64,000 nucleotides of DNA from a virus. Under the pieces are notes generated by a model, which was not told where the DNA came from, searched no databases, and saw only the letters and a program-made list of their open reading frames with translations. Of this stretch, positions 14,755-23,363 are shown one piece after another (within the stretch, counting starts at the first letter, position 1; each line of letters begins with the position of its first letter). Position numbers and translations under genes: made by a program. The stretch spans positions 52,167 to 116,166 of the IMG/VR virus record IMGVR_UViG_3300042991_001118. The stretch is one strand, 5' to 3'.

Positions 14755-16459
14755 ATGTTTTCTCCGAAATTCCCGCATAACGTTTTTTACAACGTTCAAT
14801 TACGAGATTTTTTATAAACGATTTTGTCGTAGAATTTTCGACTAAATTAGACAATTCTACGGGATTTATATCTTTTGGCAGATAGAAATTTGAAGAAGAG
14901 ACCACTGCACTTGCTCCTCCATCACGCAAAAGTTCTATCGCTTTTTTTGATCGTGGTCTACTTTCCAATAAAGAAAAGACCTCCATTCTTTCTTTTTCTT
15001 CATTTTCAATACTCTCTAAGGTGTCCATCGCTTGTCCTATTTCTTCTTTTGGTTCTTCTGGCGGTTTTTGCAACAATTTCTCCACCATAGAAGGTGTAAA
15101 TTGGGCATATTCCGTCATAACGTGTTTGGTCCAGAATTCGGAATTCCACTCGTGCTCTTTCCCTAAACTTAGTGCTCTATCCAATAAATCAAATCTGAGA
15201 GCTAAAAGCTCCTTCCGTTCCAATTCTTGGTAGACAGATACAGGCTGCATCATCAAGACGAAACTATTTTGTGGATCTCGGGTATTGATATTGTGCCAGG
15301 CAAGATGGGTTTCTAGAATTGTCGCGAGGGTTTTTAAAAATGCATGTTGCGGACGGATACATGCTGTCGAGAATCCAACGTCCTGTTTTGCTAGGGATTC
15401 TTTCCTATCATATGACCCACCCAAATCAAGACCGAGATACCCGGCAGGGAAGTTCAATACGGCAAATAGCCTAGCCATAATCATATTTGCATCGTCCAAA
15501 GACGCTACGTTTCCGGCAGAAACGTGAGAAATTGATGTCCTATTATCACCGCATGTCGGGATGACGAAAGCCCGCATTTCACCCCAGGCGGCAGGTGATG
15601 TCAACATCTCTCCAGTTTCTGGATTAGAATACAACGTTTGGTACATCCGTTCCTGCCATTCTTTACATGCTAAGAATGCGTCTTCTGTGGACATTCCACC
15701 TACATCCAACGTAATCATTTCTTTGTCTGAACGTCGCAGCCTTTCTATCAAAATTTTATCCCAGCACCATTGTAGTTCTTGCCAGTATTCTCGAATATTG
15801 AAAAGTAAGGAGCATTCAGACCCATACCAGGCTGTCCTCTTTCTATTTGGCATTCTAAAATGTGCGACAGAATAGTATGGGACACTATTTGTCGCGTCCA
15901 CAGGTTTCCCTTCATTGTCCGCATGAGAATAAGCAGATACTTTTCTGCTTTCATCAAAACAACACGCAAGTTCCCATGGTTCGTATGGAAGTAAAGATAT
16001 AATTCCCTGGTCTTGATTTGCTGGCAAATATTCAAAATGGTCGCCGAGATGGTACATTGTCCGCAACATCGCGAATGTATTTTCATCGAGGGCATGGGTG
16101 TCTAAAAATTTGTAAAGAATATTTTCGATGTCTTTATTCGCAGAATAAAGCCAAACTGCTCTACCAGCCTCCACACCCGAAGTATCTGTGTTGAACTGTG
16201 TACAGGCACCAGCATATGCGTCCAAGACTCTTCCTATCAATGGGTCTTGTTCTATCTCGACATATGTGGCGTAAAGCTGAATGCGATTGTAATCATGTAA
16301 TGCCCTAAAGTAGTCGTGCATTACATTGTGTGCTGTTCGATGTGGATTTATGCTGCTACCTTTTGAGAACGAATTTTGCACCACGGGTTCCCTATAAAAG
16401 TTGTGGACTGCCCGGAGCGCACTAATGGGATGTGCGATATATTCCAAAATCTTATCCAT
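14747..16459 (-). CDS. Portal protein (T4 gp20-like)
   Basis: The portal forms the dodecameric ring at the capsid vertex through which DNA is packaged. The chosen ATG (MDKILEYIAHP) has SD GGAAG and overlaps the terminase stop by eight bases, giving 570 aa. The sequence YATYVEIEQDPLIGRVLDAY matches the gp20-type N-terminal pattern of helix plus acidic-Pro motif. The central GMSTEDAFLACKEWQERMY and NFPAGYLGLDLGGSYDRKES are typical of the stem and clip region. The C-terminus is acidic and helical. Immediately downstream of the large terminase, as in most tailed phages. Confidence 0.85.
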   Translation of the reverse strand: MDKILEYIAHPISALRAVHNFYREPVVQNSFSKGSSINPHRTAHNVMHDYFRALHDYNRIQLYATYVEIEQDPLIGRVLDAYAGACTQFNTDTSGVEAGRAVWLYSANKDIENILYKFLDTHALDENTFAMLRTMYHLGDHFEYLPANQDQGIISLLPYEPWELACCFDESRKVSAYSHADNEGKPVDATNSVPYYSVAHFRMPNRKRTAWYGSECSLLFNIREYWQELQWCWDKILIERLRRSDKEMITLDVGGMSTEDAFLACKEWQERMYQTLYSNPETGEMLTSPAAWGEMRAFVIPTCGDNRTSISHVSAGNVASLDDANMIMARLFAVLNFPAGYLGLDLGGSYDRKESLAKQDVGFSTACIRPQHAFLKTLATILETHLAWHNINTRDPQNSFVLMMQPVSVYQELERKELLALRFDLLDRALSLGKEHEWNSEFWTKHVMTEYAQFTPSMVEKLLQKPPEEPKEEIGQAMDTLESIENEEKERMEVFSLLESRPRSKKAIELLRDGGASAVVSSSNFYLPKDINPVELSNLVENSTTKSFIKNLVIERCKKRYAGISEKTYA

Positions 16460-19400
16460 GTGATCTTCCTTTGATAATTTGTAGATATTCGTCATACGCT
16501 AATTTGTTTGGAACATGAACGTCTTTTACGTCTGTAGGGCTTATTGTGTCAATAAGACAAGCGTATGTCGCACCAGCAAGAGCATCGGATGTGTCTTTTG
16601 ACCCGCCCTCTGGGTGATCTACTTTGTTTTCAGCCAAGTTAAAATCTAAGTCTAGCAATTCCTGTTCTAGAATCGGGATAATTGGCATATTCATTTTTTT
16701 TGCATTTATTGTGTTTCGCGTGATTAAGTATGGCTTCACATCCCGGTCGATCGAAATCACGACAGCCTTAATTCCTGCTTCTGTTAATCTTTGGATAGAG
16801 TCTTCCGATTGCCATGAATCGTATGATACTTGGCGTATCCAAAAATTTAATTTTCGTAAAAAAAAGATTAGTCTTCTGATATTGTCAAAATCAATTGGCT
16901 GTTTATTACGACCGCCTTCCAATGCAATAACGAAATCTACCTCTATTTCTTTGCATATGTCCAGTAAATTCAAGTCTTCATTTTGTGTCGAATAGGGTGT
17001 CAGGATATGCTTGCTAGGATGTACACAAGCGATTCCAGCACGACATGTGTTTTTAGCCAAGTCAACATGTAGATATCTTGGACAATCGGGATGCCTTCTT
17101 GGGTAGTATTGGCTACCACGAATCGTGCAGCCTATTTTTTCCAAAAACAAAGAGGCCAATTCAATTCCACAACCCAAATGAATCTGCATTATATCAGATT
17201 CAAATAAATTCTTCAAATCCTTATTTTGACAAGAGAGCACCCGTTCTTTATTTGAGAAGAGTTTCATAAAGCTCTTGGTTGAAATCCCTGCGAGATTCCT
17301 TGTCGCGCTTTCGCAGTCAATATCGAAAGCGTCGAAATGCTCTACAGGAACTTCAAAAACCTGACAATTTACGTTTGCTTCACATCGTGGAGAGGTTGTG
17401 TAGTTGCCTAGTTCATCTTTTATCACGTCATCTAAAACCTTACAGTCGGATGTGTTATTTCCCAGTTGTACATGGAATTTCTTTCCGCAATACGCAACTT
17501 TTTGATTGAAATCCCAAATAGATCCTCGGACGACATATCTACCAGCCTTATTCTTTACGGTTTTGATTCTTTTTTCAATAAAGTCGTCTTCCGATCCAGC
17601 ACTCCCTATAAAGACCGCAACTCCAGGGATATCTCCACTTCTTTGTATAAAACGTGATTCTAGACGTGTTGCCACGGCATTGGCTAAGTCGTATGCTCGT
17701 TTTGCGGTAGCCTGCCCTTTCCTCATCAGGTTCATTTCATCGACGGAGATAAAAAACAAGTTTTTTCCAGCCGCATGCAATGCCTGTGATCCCGTCATCA
17801 CGACTAAGGATTTTGGGAATATCATTTCTTCTGTGCCAAAAGGGCTTCTACGATAGAGGTTTTGGAAAAAGGGTGAGTCTTTGAGAATTTGGTCACGGAG
17901 AATATAAAATCCAGTATCCTCTGCACTTTTTAGGTCGTAAGAATAAATTCCAAAGACGATTTTTGATTTGCGTCCAAGTCCAAAAAATTTAGCTGGGTCA
18001 CGGAGGCACAGCACACGATGCAGTTGGTATGCCGCGATTACTCCATTTGCGATTGTGCTATTATGCGTTACAAAGCCATTTGCCACATATGACGGATTTC
18101 CATCGACTGTTAAATCAAAACATGGAGCACATCCCTTCGTGATAGAAATAACCTTATTTTGGCAAATGTCTCCATCAACTATCTTTTTTAGCAGACATGG
18201 CATCCCATTTCCCAAGATGCTGTCTATTTTTTCAAGAATTCCAATCGTTATATCTTGCGATCCCATCTTGCAATTTACAAACATATTCCTATATGGTTTT
18301 CTACTCGGTACTCTTCCTTTTAAATTTTCCCATGCCATTCTTATAAGATTGGAGCAGTTGTAAATAGATTCGCAATCATTTTTCCCACCACAATTAAGCT
18401 GCTGGCTGATTTTTTCAAGTTTTCTTTTATTGGAAAATCCGATTTTTTTGAGAAACGTTATCTTAGAACGATTCCCTTTAATCCTTATAGTCCATGCCCT
18501 GTTATGTCCGATACCTTTAATTTGTGGTATTTTACTTGTTCTACTTGTTCTAATCCCTAAAGCCAATAATGCTATTTGTGCTTGTCTTCCTAATTCTTCG
18601 CTTATCGTAGTAAATTCGATAATGTTTTTTCCATATACCGTACCATCCGTATCGAATAATCCACGTAAAAATGCACATAGCAAATCAGGATGAGACAAAA
18701 CGCATCCTGGTATACTTTTATTGATAGCCCCAGTTTTTATGCCAAATGATTTCCATCGAAGGTATATTGTTTTGTTTGTCTGTTTTAACGCAAATCTGTA
18801 ACATTGATATTCCTTTATGTTGTATCTAAAATTTATTTTGTTGCATAATTGCGATAAATGTTCGATGTATTGTTTGTCTTGGAATCCTATTGATATGGAA
18901 ATTGCACCAGAATCTTCATACCAATGTCCATTTCCTGTCCAGCTACCAAGAATTTCTGCTTCAGCCAAATCCATCACGGCTTTGTATTCACAATTTGCCC
19001 TTTTATCTTCCAAAGAAAATACTAGGACATCATCAATTGATATGTCCTGTAAAAATTTCCATATCAATTCTCCATTTTTGTTCCAGGCACGGACTCTATG
19101 CTCTCCCCTTCCTTCTATCTCATATCCATCTAAAGTCTTTATTTTAATTGTATCGGATACCCCAGCATCATATACGCCATCCACTCTTCTAAATCCATCT
19201 TCGGTTAAAACTTTTTTACCAATTTCAATCTTCCCTAATTCGCATAGGAAATCAGCACTGGATTTACATAATGTATTATCTCTTAGGCATTTGCCTATAC
19301 CCATTGCGCCCGTTAGAATTACCTCAAATACTGGCTTAACGGGATCGCATATTTTGAGGATATGCGGCCACCAAGCCTTAAAAATTTCCTCTTTGAAATG

Positions 19401-19649
19401 TCCTAGATAATCCTGGTGCGTGAAAAAGGTTTCTGGATCTACCCTTTTGTGTTCGTAGTCCACGCTATAGAGTTCGTCCAAGAGGGCATCGTTTCCAGCC
19501 ATCATAGAATCCATTACTTGCCGGACGTACTCTCTAGATTCTGGATTAAGACCCTTAAACATCTCTGAGTATCCCTTATGGAATTCATTGAGGCATTTCT
19601 CCAGGACTTCGTCCGTCACTAATTTCTGCTGGTTTTCTATCGTGTTCAT
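16452..19649 (-). CDS. Terminase large subunit, intein-interrupted
   Basis: The motor ATPase and nuclease that packages phage DNA. The frame encodes 1065 aa from MNTIENQQK; an in-frame ATG 84 bases upstream is possible but would overlap the upstream gene by 148 bases. The Walker A loop GAMGIGK-ST is split by a 410-aa intein between Lys and Ser. After splicing the protein is about 655 aa, normal for TerL. Walker B is LFFISVDE. The RNaseH-like nuclease keeps its three acidic sites: YLHVDLAKN, VSYDSWQS and DTSDALAGA. The gene lies directly before the portal. The start remains uncertain. Confidence 0.92.
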   Translation of the reverse strand: MNTIENQQKLVTDEVLEKCLNEFHKGYSEMFKGLNPESREYVRQVMDSMMAGNDALLDELYSVDYEHKRVDPETFFTHQDYLGHFKEEIFKAWWPHILKICDPVKPVFEVILTGAMGIGKCLRDNTLCKSSADFLCELGKIEIGKKVLTEDGFRRVDGVYDAGVSDTIKIKTLDGYEIEGRGEHRVRAWNKNGELIWKFLQDISIDDVLVFSLEDKRANCEYKAVMDLAEAEILGSWTGNGHWYEDSGAISISIGFQDKQYIEHLSQLCNKINFRYNIKEYQCYRFALKQTNKTIYLRWKSFGIKTGAINKSIPGCVLSHPDLLCAFLRGLFDTDGTVYGKNIIEFTTISEELGRQAQIALLALGIRTSRTSKIPQIKGIGHNRAWTIRIKGNRSKITFLKKIGFSNKRKLEKISQQLNCGGKNDCESIYNCSNLIRMAWENLKGRVPSRKPYRNMFVNCKMGSQDITIGILEKIDSILGNGMPCLLKKIVDGDICQNKVISITKGCAPCFDLTVDGNPSYVANGFVTHNSTIANGVIAAYQLHRVLCLRDPAKFFGLGRKSKIVFGIYSYDLKSAEDTGFYILRDQILKDSPFFQNLYRRSPFGTEEMIFPKSLVVMTGSQALHAAGKNLFFISVDEMNLMRKGQATAKRAYDLANAVATRLESRFIQRSGDIPGVAVFIGSAGSEDDFIEKRIKTVKNKAGRYVVRGSIWDFNQKVAYCGKKFHVQLGNNTSDCKVLDDVIKDELGNYTTSPRCEANVNCQVFEVPVEHFDAFDIDCESATRNLAGISTKSFMKLFSNKERVLSCQNKDLKNLFESDIMQIHLGCGIELASLFLEKIGCTIRGSQYYPRRHPDCPRYLHVDLAKNTCRAGIACVHPSKHILTPYSTQNEDLNLLDICKEIEVDFVIALEGGRNKQPIDFDNIRRLIFFLRKLNFWIRQVSYDSWQSEDSIQRLTEAGIKAVVISIDRDVKPYLITRNTINAKKMNMPIIPILEQELLDLDFNLAENKVDHPEGGSKDTSDALAGATYACLIDTISPTDVKDVHVPNKLAYDEYLQIIKGRSHG
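18060..19289 (-). mobile_element. Intein with LAGLIDADG endonuclease domain
   Basis: A 410-aa protein-splicing element lies in frame within the terminase gene. It begins with Cys (CLRDNTLC, block A), contains a block B-like RGEHRVRAW, and ends with the block F/G pattern DLTVDGNPSYVANGFVTHN followed by Ser, the +1 nucleophile. A homing endonuclease domain is present: FLRGLFDTDGTVYG is a clear second LAGLIDADG helix, and ILGSWTGNGHW is the probable first one. In the first motif Asn replaces the expected acidic residue, so the endonuclease may be weakened or dead. The target is the most conserved site of the host gene, as inteins usually choose. Splicing should be intact. Confidence 0.92.
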
Positions 19650-20409
19650 TGCTGGAATCCCCAGGAATGGAGGAGGACATGATTCCTTTTTGTTCGTCTT
19701 GTCTTTCAGTTGCTGTTCCATTTGCTGTTCCATTTGGTTCCATTTCTATCACGGTTCTCTGTACCAACGCCATTTTTTCCGCTAAAATCTCGGTTAAAAG
19801 GCGTATTTTTTCTCTTTGCTGCGGGTCTGGTATCAAGCTCGGTAATTTGTCAAATTTTCCAGAGAAAACGCTTTCCGTTCCGGTCTGTGGTTTACCTAGT
19901 ACCGCCTTATTTTCGGATATCGCCCAGGTCATCAGATTTGATATCCCGCCAGAAATTTTATCTATCACGGAATTCGCATATTCTCCTATGCGAATTTTAT
20001 CTGCTATTTTTAACGGTTTCCCGTCGTCATCCATTTGTACACGCCAATTGTGATTCAGGTCATTCAGCACCCTCGTCGCGAGTTCGACAGATTTTGTAAA
20101 CATTTCTAGACGGGATACCAGCGTTGTGAAATACAATTGGGATGCGTGTTTTGTAAAATTTTTCGTTATGACACGCATCTCTGATTTGACAATTGTGTCC
20201 CGTTGTTCTTCCGGCGACAACTCTTGCATAGCCTTTGAAATAATTTCTTTCATTGGGAAGACCGAGACAGCATGCATTTGCTTTTGTGGAGAGATAATGT
20301 CTCCATGTTTTTCCTTGTATTGTCGCATATTCATGTCATGACAGCTTTGGAGATGAAACTCCGTTATCGTCATGAAATACTCGCCACATTCTCTGCATTG
20401 CACTCTCAT
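19585..20409 (-). CDS. Zinc-finger protein, possible small terminase
   Basis: A 274-aa protein with an N-terminal C2H2/MucR-like finger (CRECGEYFMTITEFHLQSCHD, residues 4-24) of the kind used to bind DNA. Then comes a helical middle (about 50-225) and a Gly/Ser/Glu-rich disordered tail. It directly precedes the large terminase and overlaps it by 65 bases, and a DNA-binding N-terminus with helical oligomerisation region fits a small terminase subunit. This is inferred from context; no family signature for TerS is seen. Confidence 0.5.
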   Translation of the reverse strand: MRVQCRECGEYFMTITEFHLQSCHDMNMRQYKEKHGDIISPQKQMHAVSVFPMKEIISKAMQELSPEEQRDTIVKSEMRVITKNFTKHASQLYFTTLVSRLEMFTKSVELATRVLNDLNHNWRVQMDDDGKPLKIADKIRIGEYANSVIDKISGGISNLMTWAISENKAVLGKPQTGTESVFSGKFDKLPSLIPDPQQREKIRLLTEILAEKMALVQRTVIEMEPNGTANGTATERQDEQKGIMSSSIPGDSSNEHDRKPAEISDGRSPGEMPQ

Positions 20410-20741
20410 TCTTTTCCGCCTTCCAACTCAACGAATAAGAAATTTTGTACCCAATAATGAACACGACCGTCTGGTAGAACTATGTTGAGGTTTAACAAAT
20501 TTTCGCATTTATTGAGATTCATCTCACTGTCTGGAAGACCAGCCAATGCACACCATTGGGACAAAGAGATGGCATTGAGAGAATCTCTGTTTTTTCCATG
20601 TGGCATTGCTGCCCAGACTGATACTAATTTTCTCATCGCGATATCGTCTTTTATCACAAGGCACTTCATCTGTTCCGATGGTGCCTTTGTCCCCTTAAAA
20701 ATTTCTCCACACCACTTCTCGAATTCTTCTAATTCTGTCAT
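20406..20741 (-). CDS. Hypothetical protein
   Basis: A 111-aa protein; the ATG at 20739-20741 (MTELEEFEKW) has SD GGAG, whereas the upstream in-frame ATG lacks one. Mixed alpha/beta with no motif recognised. Its end overlaps the zinc-finger gene start (ATGA) and its start overlaps the gene before by 47 bases. Part of the packaging gene cluster, so a role there is possible. Confidence 0.5.
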   Translation of the reverse strand: MTELEEFEKWCGEIFKGTKAPSEQMKCLVIKDDIAMRKLVSVWAAMPHGKNRDSLNAISLSQWCALAGLPDSEMNLNKCENLLNLNIVLPDGRVHYWVQNFLFVELEGGKE

Positions 20742-21246
20742 TTGCTTTATCTCCATATAGTAAAATCAAAAATTCCTCTAGGGATACCATATCAAAACTT
20801 GTATACCCCACATCTTTGCATTGTGTAAGTAATTCTGATATGGGGAAAAAGGATATAAATTGATTTAACGAAAATTCTTTATCGTCGAATTGCGTAAATT
20901 GAATTGTTTCAATATCGCCCAATATCGATAAAAAGGTACATAAAACACCAAATTTCTTGGGACTTTCCAAATATTGTATAAATGGCCAAGATTCCGTTTT
21001 ATAAAAAAATCTTTGCAAAGCCGTCTCAACATTGATTTTTTTCATGGCGGATTTCCACCAATTTTCGTTCTGATAATATATCGTCTTTGAGTGTGCAAAT
21101 TCGGCGTAAAAATAATCTATTATCCTTTTACATTCTAGTGGTGAAATTAACAGTTGTGCCGAGATTCCTACATAGTCTAGCACTTTCCTATATTGTGCCA
21201 AATGTAGAGTTTCCATCTTAATGTATTCATTTGTTTTCAAGTTCAT
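20695..21246 (-). CDS. Hypothetical protein
   Basis: A 183-aa mostly helical and aromatic-rich protein of unknown function. Neither possible ATG (21246, MNLKTNEY, or 21216, METLHLAQ) has a strong SD; the first overlaps the small HTH gene by 20 bases, the second begins 11 bases after it. AT-rich composition matches its two upstream neighbours. Confidence 0.5.
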   Translation of the reverse strand: MNLKTNEYIKMETLHLAQYRKVLDYVGISAQLLISPLECKRIIDYFYAEFAHSKTIYYQNENWWKSAMKKINVETALQRFFYKTESWPFIQYLESPKKFGVLCTFLSILGDIETIQFTQFDDKEFSLNQFISFFPISELLTQCKDVGYTSFDMVSLEEFLILLYGDKANDRIRRIREVVWRNF

Positions 21247-21397
21247 CTTTATATTTTTTGAATAATTTGATGTATAAATTGATTGAGATTCCCAACAATG
21301 CGGATATCTCTTTTATATTTTTGTGAAAATTCAATGTCATGAAAACAGGATACGATTTATATCCAGAATTTATTGAATATTGATTTAGGGAATCCAT
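21227..21397 (-). CDS. Small HTH-like protein (56 aa)
   Basis: A 56-codon frame begins MDSLNQYSINSGYK and ends in KDELENK. It starts one base after the stop of the gene upstream and fits the gap fully. Residues 28-52 (NIKEISALLGISINLYIKLF) have the spacing of a helix-turn-helix: hydrophobic-helix, GIS turn, recognition helix. It may be a small DNA-binding regulator or part of a small-terminase pair. Function not proven. Confidence 0.5.
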   Translation of the reverse strand: MDSLNQYSINSGYKSYPVFMTLNFHKNIKEISALLGISINLYIKLFKKYKDELENK

Positions 21398-21398
21398 T

Positions 21399-21902
21399 TT
21401 ACACAACGCCTATACAAAAAATTTTTTCTTGTAGTATGACCTTTTTTGTCTTTTTAATTGCCTCTTTTTTTTCTTTCAGAGATAAGTCTTTGAAATTGAT
21501 TTTCCTCAACCTTTTAATCACAACATCTGGTATCCATATGCCTTGTTTCAAATCAATCAATGTTGGTAATTTCCCACATTCTATCCAATTCAATATTGTT
21601 TTATATGAGACATATAAAATTTTTTGTAATTGGAATGGTGGATATAATAACGACACGGAATTATCTGATAAATGTATAATCCTTGGCATGTTGCTACCTC
21701 TTGGACTTTTGCTTTTCTTATTCTTTTCTCTATATTTTTTTAGTCTATCTATTATCCCTTTTCGGTATGTCTCATCCATTTCCCATTTATTCTTTTTCTT
21801 TTCCTGTATTCTTTTTTTGTTTTCTTGATAATATAGTTTGTTGTACTCTTTTTGAGAGAGATTTCTCTTCAAAATTTTTTTAGTATGTATCAATTTGGGC
21901 AT
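21399..21902 (-). CDS. HTH DNA-binding protein, basic N-terminus
   Basis: A 167-aa protein. The first 70 residues are extremely basic with repeats of the type SQKEYNKLYYQENKKR, predicted to be helical and to bind nucleic acid. Residues 90-135 (LQKILYVSYKTILNWIECG, then IWIPDVVIKRL) fit a MerR/excisionase-type HTH. The third part is another basic helix. Could regulate transcription or recognise packaging sites. Composition is more AT-rich than neighbouring enzymes, suggesting separate acquisition. Confidence 0.6.
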   Translation of the reverse strand: MPKLIHTKKILKRNLSQKEYNKLYYQENKKRIQEKKKNKWEMDETYRKGIIDRLKKYREKNKKSKSPRGSNMPRIIHLSDNSVSLLYPPFQLQKILYVSYKTILNWIECGKLPTLIDLKQGIWIPDVVIKRLRKINFKDLSLKEKKEAIKKTKKVILQEKIFCIGVV

Positions 21903-23287
21903 ATATTTCCCCTGTTGAAATCAAATTTTACATCCAAATGTGGAATCTGTATTTCTGAGAATGATGCATTTTCGGCAAGCCATTTCCATTTCCTGGATAT
22001 CCCTTTATTCTTTAACGGAATCCAGTAGTCATCGATTATATCGATGATTATAGGGGTTTTCTTATCAGGGTATTCTCTTTCTATCCTACCCTTAAGCTGT
22101 TTGATATTCGATGGTGGTGGTGTCGCGCAAATTATTGTGTCTTTCCATGGCGCGTTAAGCCCCTCGTTCCCCATAGAATATGTCGTAAAAGTTATTTTTT
22201 TATTTACTGCATCATTGAGTTGTTTTGCAGTTTCATCCCCTGTGAATTTTCCACTTTCCTCTAAAATATTTTGCGGTAGACTAGATATCAATCTTTCCAG
22301 TGGCAATTTCAATGCGTGAAAAACTAAAATGTTTCGTCCCATCTCCCATAATTGGGTAATTATCGTGGTGATTATTTGGTTTCTTTTGTGGTTCGCTGCT
22401 AATTTTTTAGCGACGATGACCCTTAATTCTGTTTTCCCTTGACATGATTTATGCGCAAAAAAATTTGATAGTGATAGCTGGATTACTTTAGTCTTTTCCG
22501 CGCATGTTGGTGCCTTAGCCTCCGCTAGGGTTTCCCCTATCAGCAAGGAAAACATGTTTTGTAAATTATCGCTGCGATGGAAAGACGCAGTCAATCCAAA
22601 CATGTATTGGCTTCTCAGCCTTCCCAGTGCAGACAAATACATCCCTGCTGGTAAATGGTGGCACTCATCAAATAAAACCACGCCAAATCGATTGTAAAAA
22701 TCGGTATCATTGTTATCCATGAGAGAGTTTATGACGCATAACACAATGGAATGCTCGATGTCTTTCACGCCAGATTTAATTACTCCTAATTGCAACGGGG
22801 ATCCATTTTCTGTAAAACTTTCATTTCCTTCTTTTTTCCATTGATCTATTTGAAATTGTCTGCTGACGATAACGAGAGCAGACATTCCCATGCGTCGAAT
22901 CAATTCCAATCCCATCAAGGTTTTTCCTACACCACATGGTGCCAATCCATATCCACCAATTCCATTTTGTAGAGCCTTTTGCCTCATATTTTCTATCCAA
23001 TTTTCTTGATCTACTCCTTTCCAATTCAACGACTTCCCTGGCACCATGGAAATATCTAGTTTTGTAAATTTTTGGGTATAATCTTGCTGGATTATATTTA
23101 TCGGATAGCATCTCGGCACGACGAATAAGTAAGAGTCTTCCTTCTTCGTCTCTGACCAACAATGGAACGGGACATTTCTCTTTTCTATGTAGTCAAATCT
23201 TTGGTATGTTAAATCCGTCCTTATTTTTTCTGCATCTTGTTCTGACGCTTTAATCCAGGAAACTCCGCCTTTTATCACGGCTTTCAA
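21890..23287 (-). CDS. SF2 DNA helicase, UvsW/XPB-like
   Basis: A 465-aa superfamily 2 helicase expected to act in recombination or replication fork restart. Motifs are present in order: Walker A GVGKT (119-123), motif II DECHH (207-211), motif III LTAS (232-235), motif V-like SMGNEGLNAP and motif VI QLKGRIER (about 392-399). The N-terminal 90 residues are a phage-specific domain. It resembles T4 UvsW and bacterial/archaeal XPB-like helicases in motif form. The start is TTG with SD AGGAG seven bases before, which explains why no ATG is seen. A hairpin terminator lies between this and the upstream gene. Confidence 0.85.
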   Translation of the reverse strand: MKAVIKGGVSWIKASEQDAEKIRTDLTYQRFDYIEKRNVPFHCWSETKKEDSYLFVVPRCYPINIIQQDYTQKFTKLDISMVPGKSLNWKGVDQENWIENMRQKALQNGIGGYGLAPCGVGKTLMGLELIRRMGMSALVIVSRQFQIDQWKKEGNESFTENGSPLQLGVIKSGVKDIEHSIVLCVINSLMDNNDTDFYNRFGVVLFDECHHLPAGMYLSALGRLRSQYMFGLTASFHRSDNLQNMFSLLIGETLAEAKAPTCAEKTKVIQLSLSNFFAHKSCQGKTELRVIVAKKLAANHKRNQIITTIITQLWEMGRNILVFHALKLPLERLISSLPQNILEESGKFTGDETAKQLNDAVNKKITFTTYSMGNEGLNAPWKDTIICATPPPSNIKQLKGRIEREYPDKKTPIIIDIIDDYWIPLKNKGISRKWKWLAENASFSEIQIPHLDVKFDFNRGNICPN

Positions 23288-23300
23288 TTTTTTCTCCTAA

Positions 23301-23324
23301 TAAAATGGGCGGCATTTGCCGCCC
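23301..23324 (-). terminator. Leaky-looking intrinsic terminator
   Basis: GGGCGGC (23307-23313) pairs with GCCGCCC (23318-23324) across a 4-nt loop; on the transcribed strand it is followed by AUUUUAUU. The stem is very GC-rich for this genome. It sits between the putative SSB and the helicase with no visible promoter after it, so helicase and downstream genes must rely on read-through. This would give high SSB relative to downstream proteins. Confidence 0.7.
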
Positions 23325-23363
23325 GTAAGCTGAAAGGAAATCATAAAAAAGGAGTATTGCATT

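Noticed and set aside
15748-16095. 115-aa open frame within the portal gene
   Set aside because: Shadow frame; the portal frame has clear family motifs.
22821-23162. 113-aa open frame beginning MLVRDEEGRLLLIRR
   Set aside because: Lies wholly inside the helicase gene in another frame, and the helicase motifs prove which frame is real.
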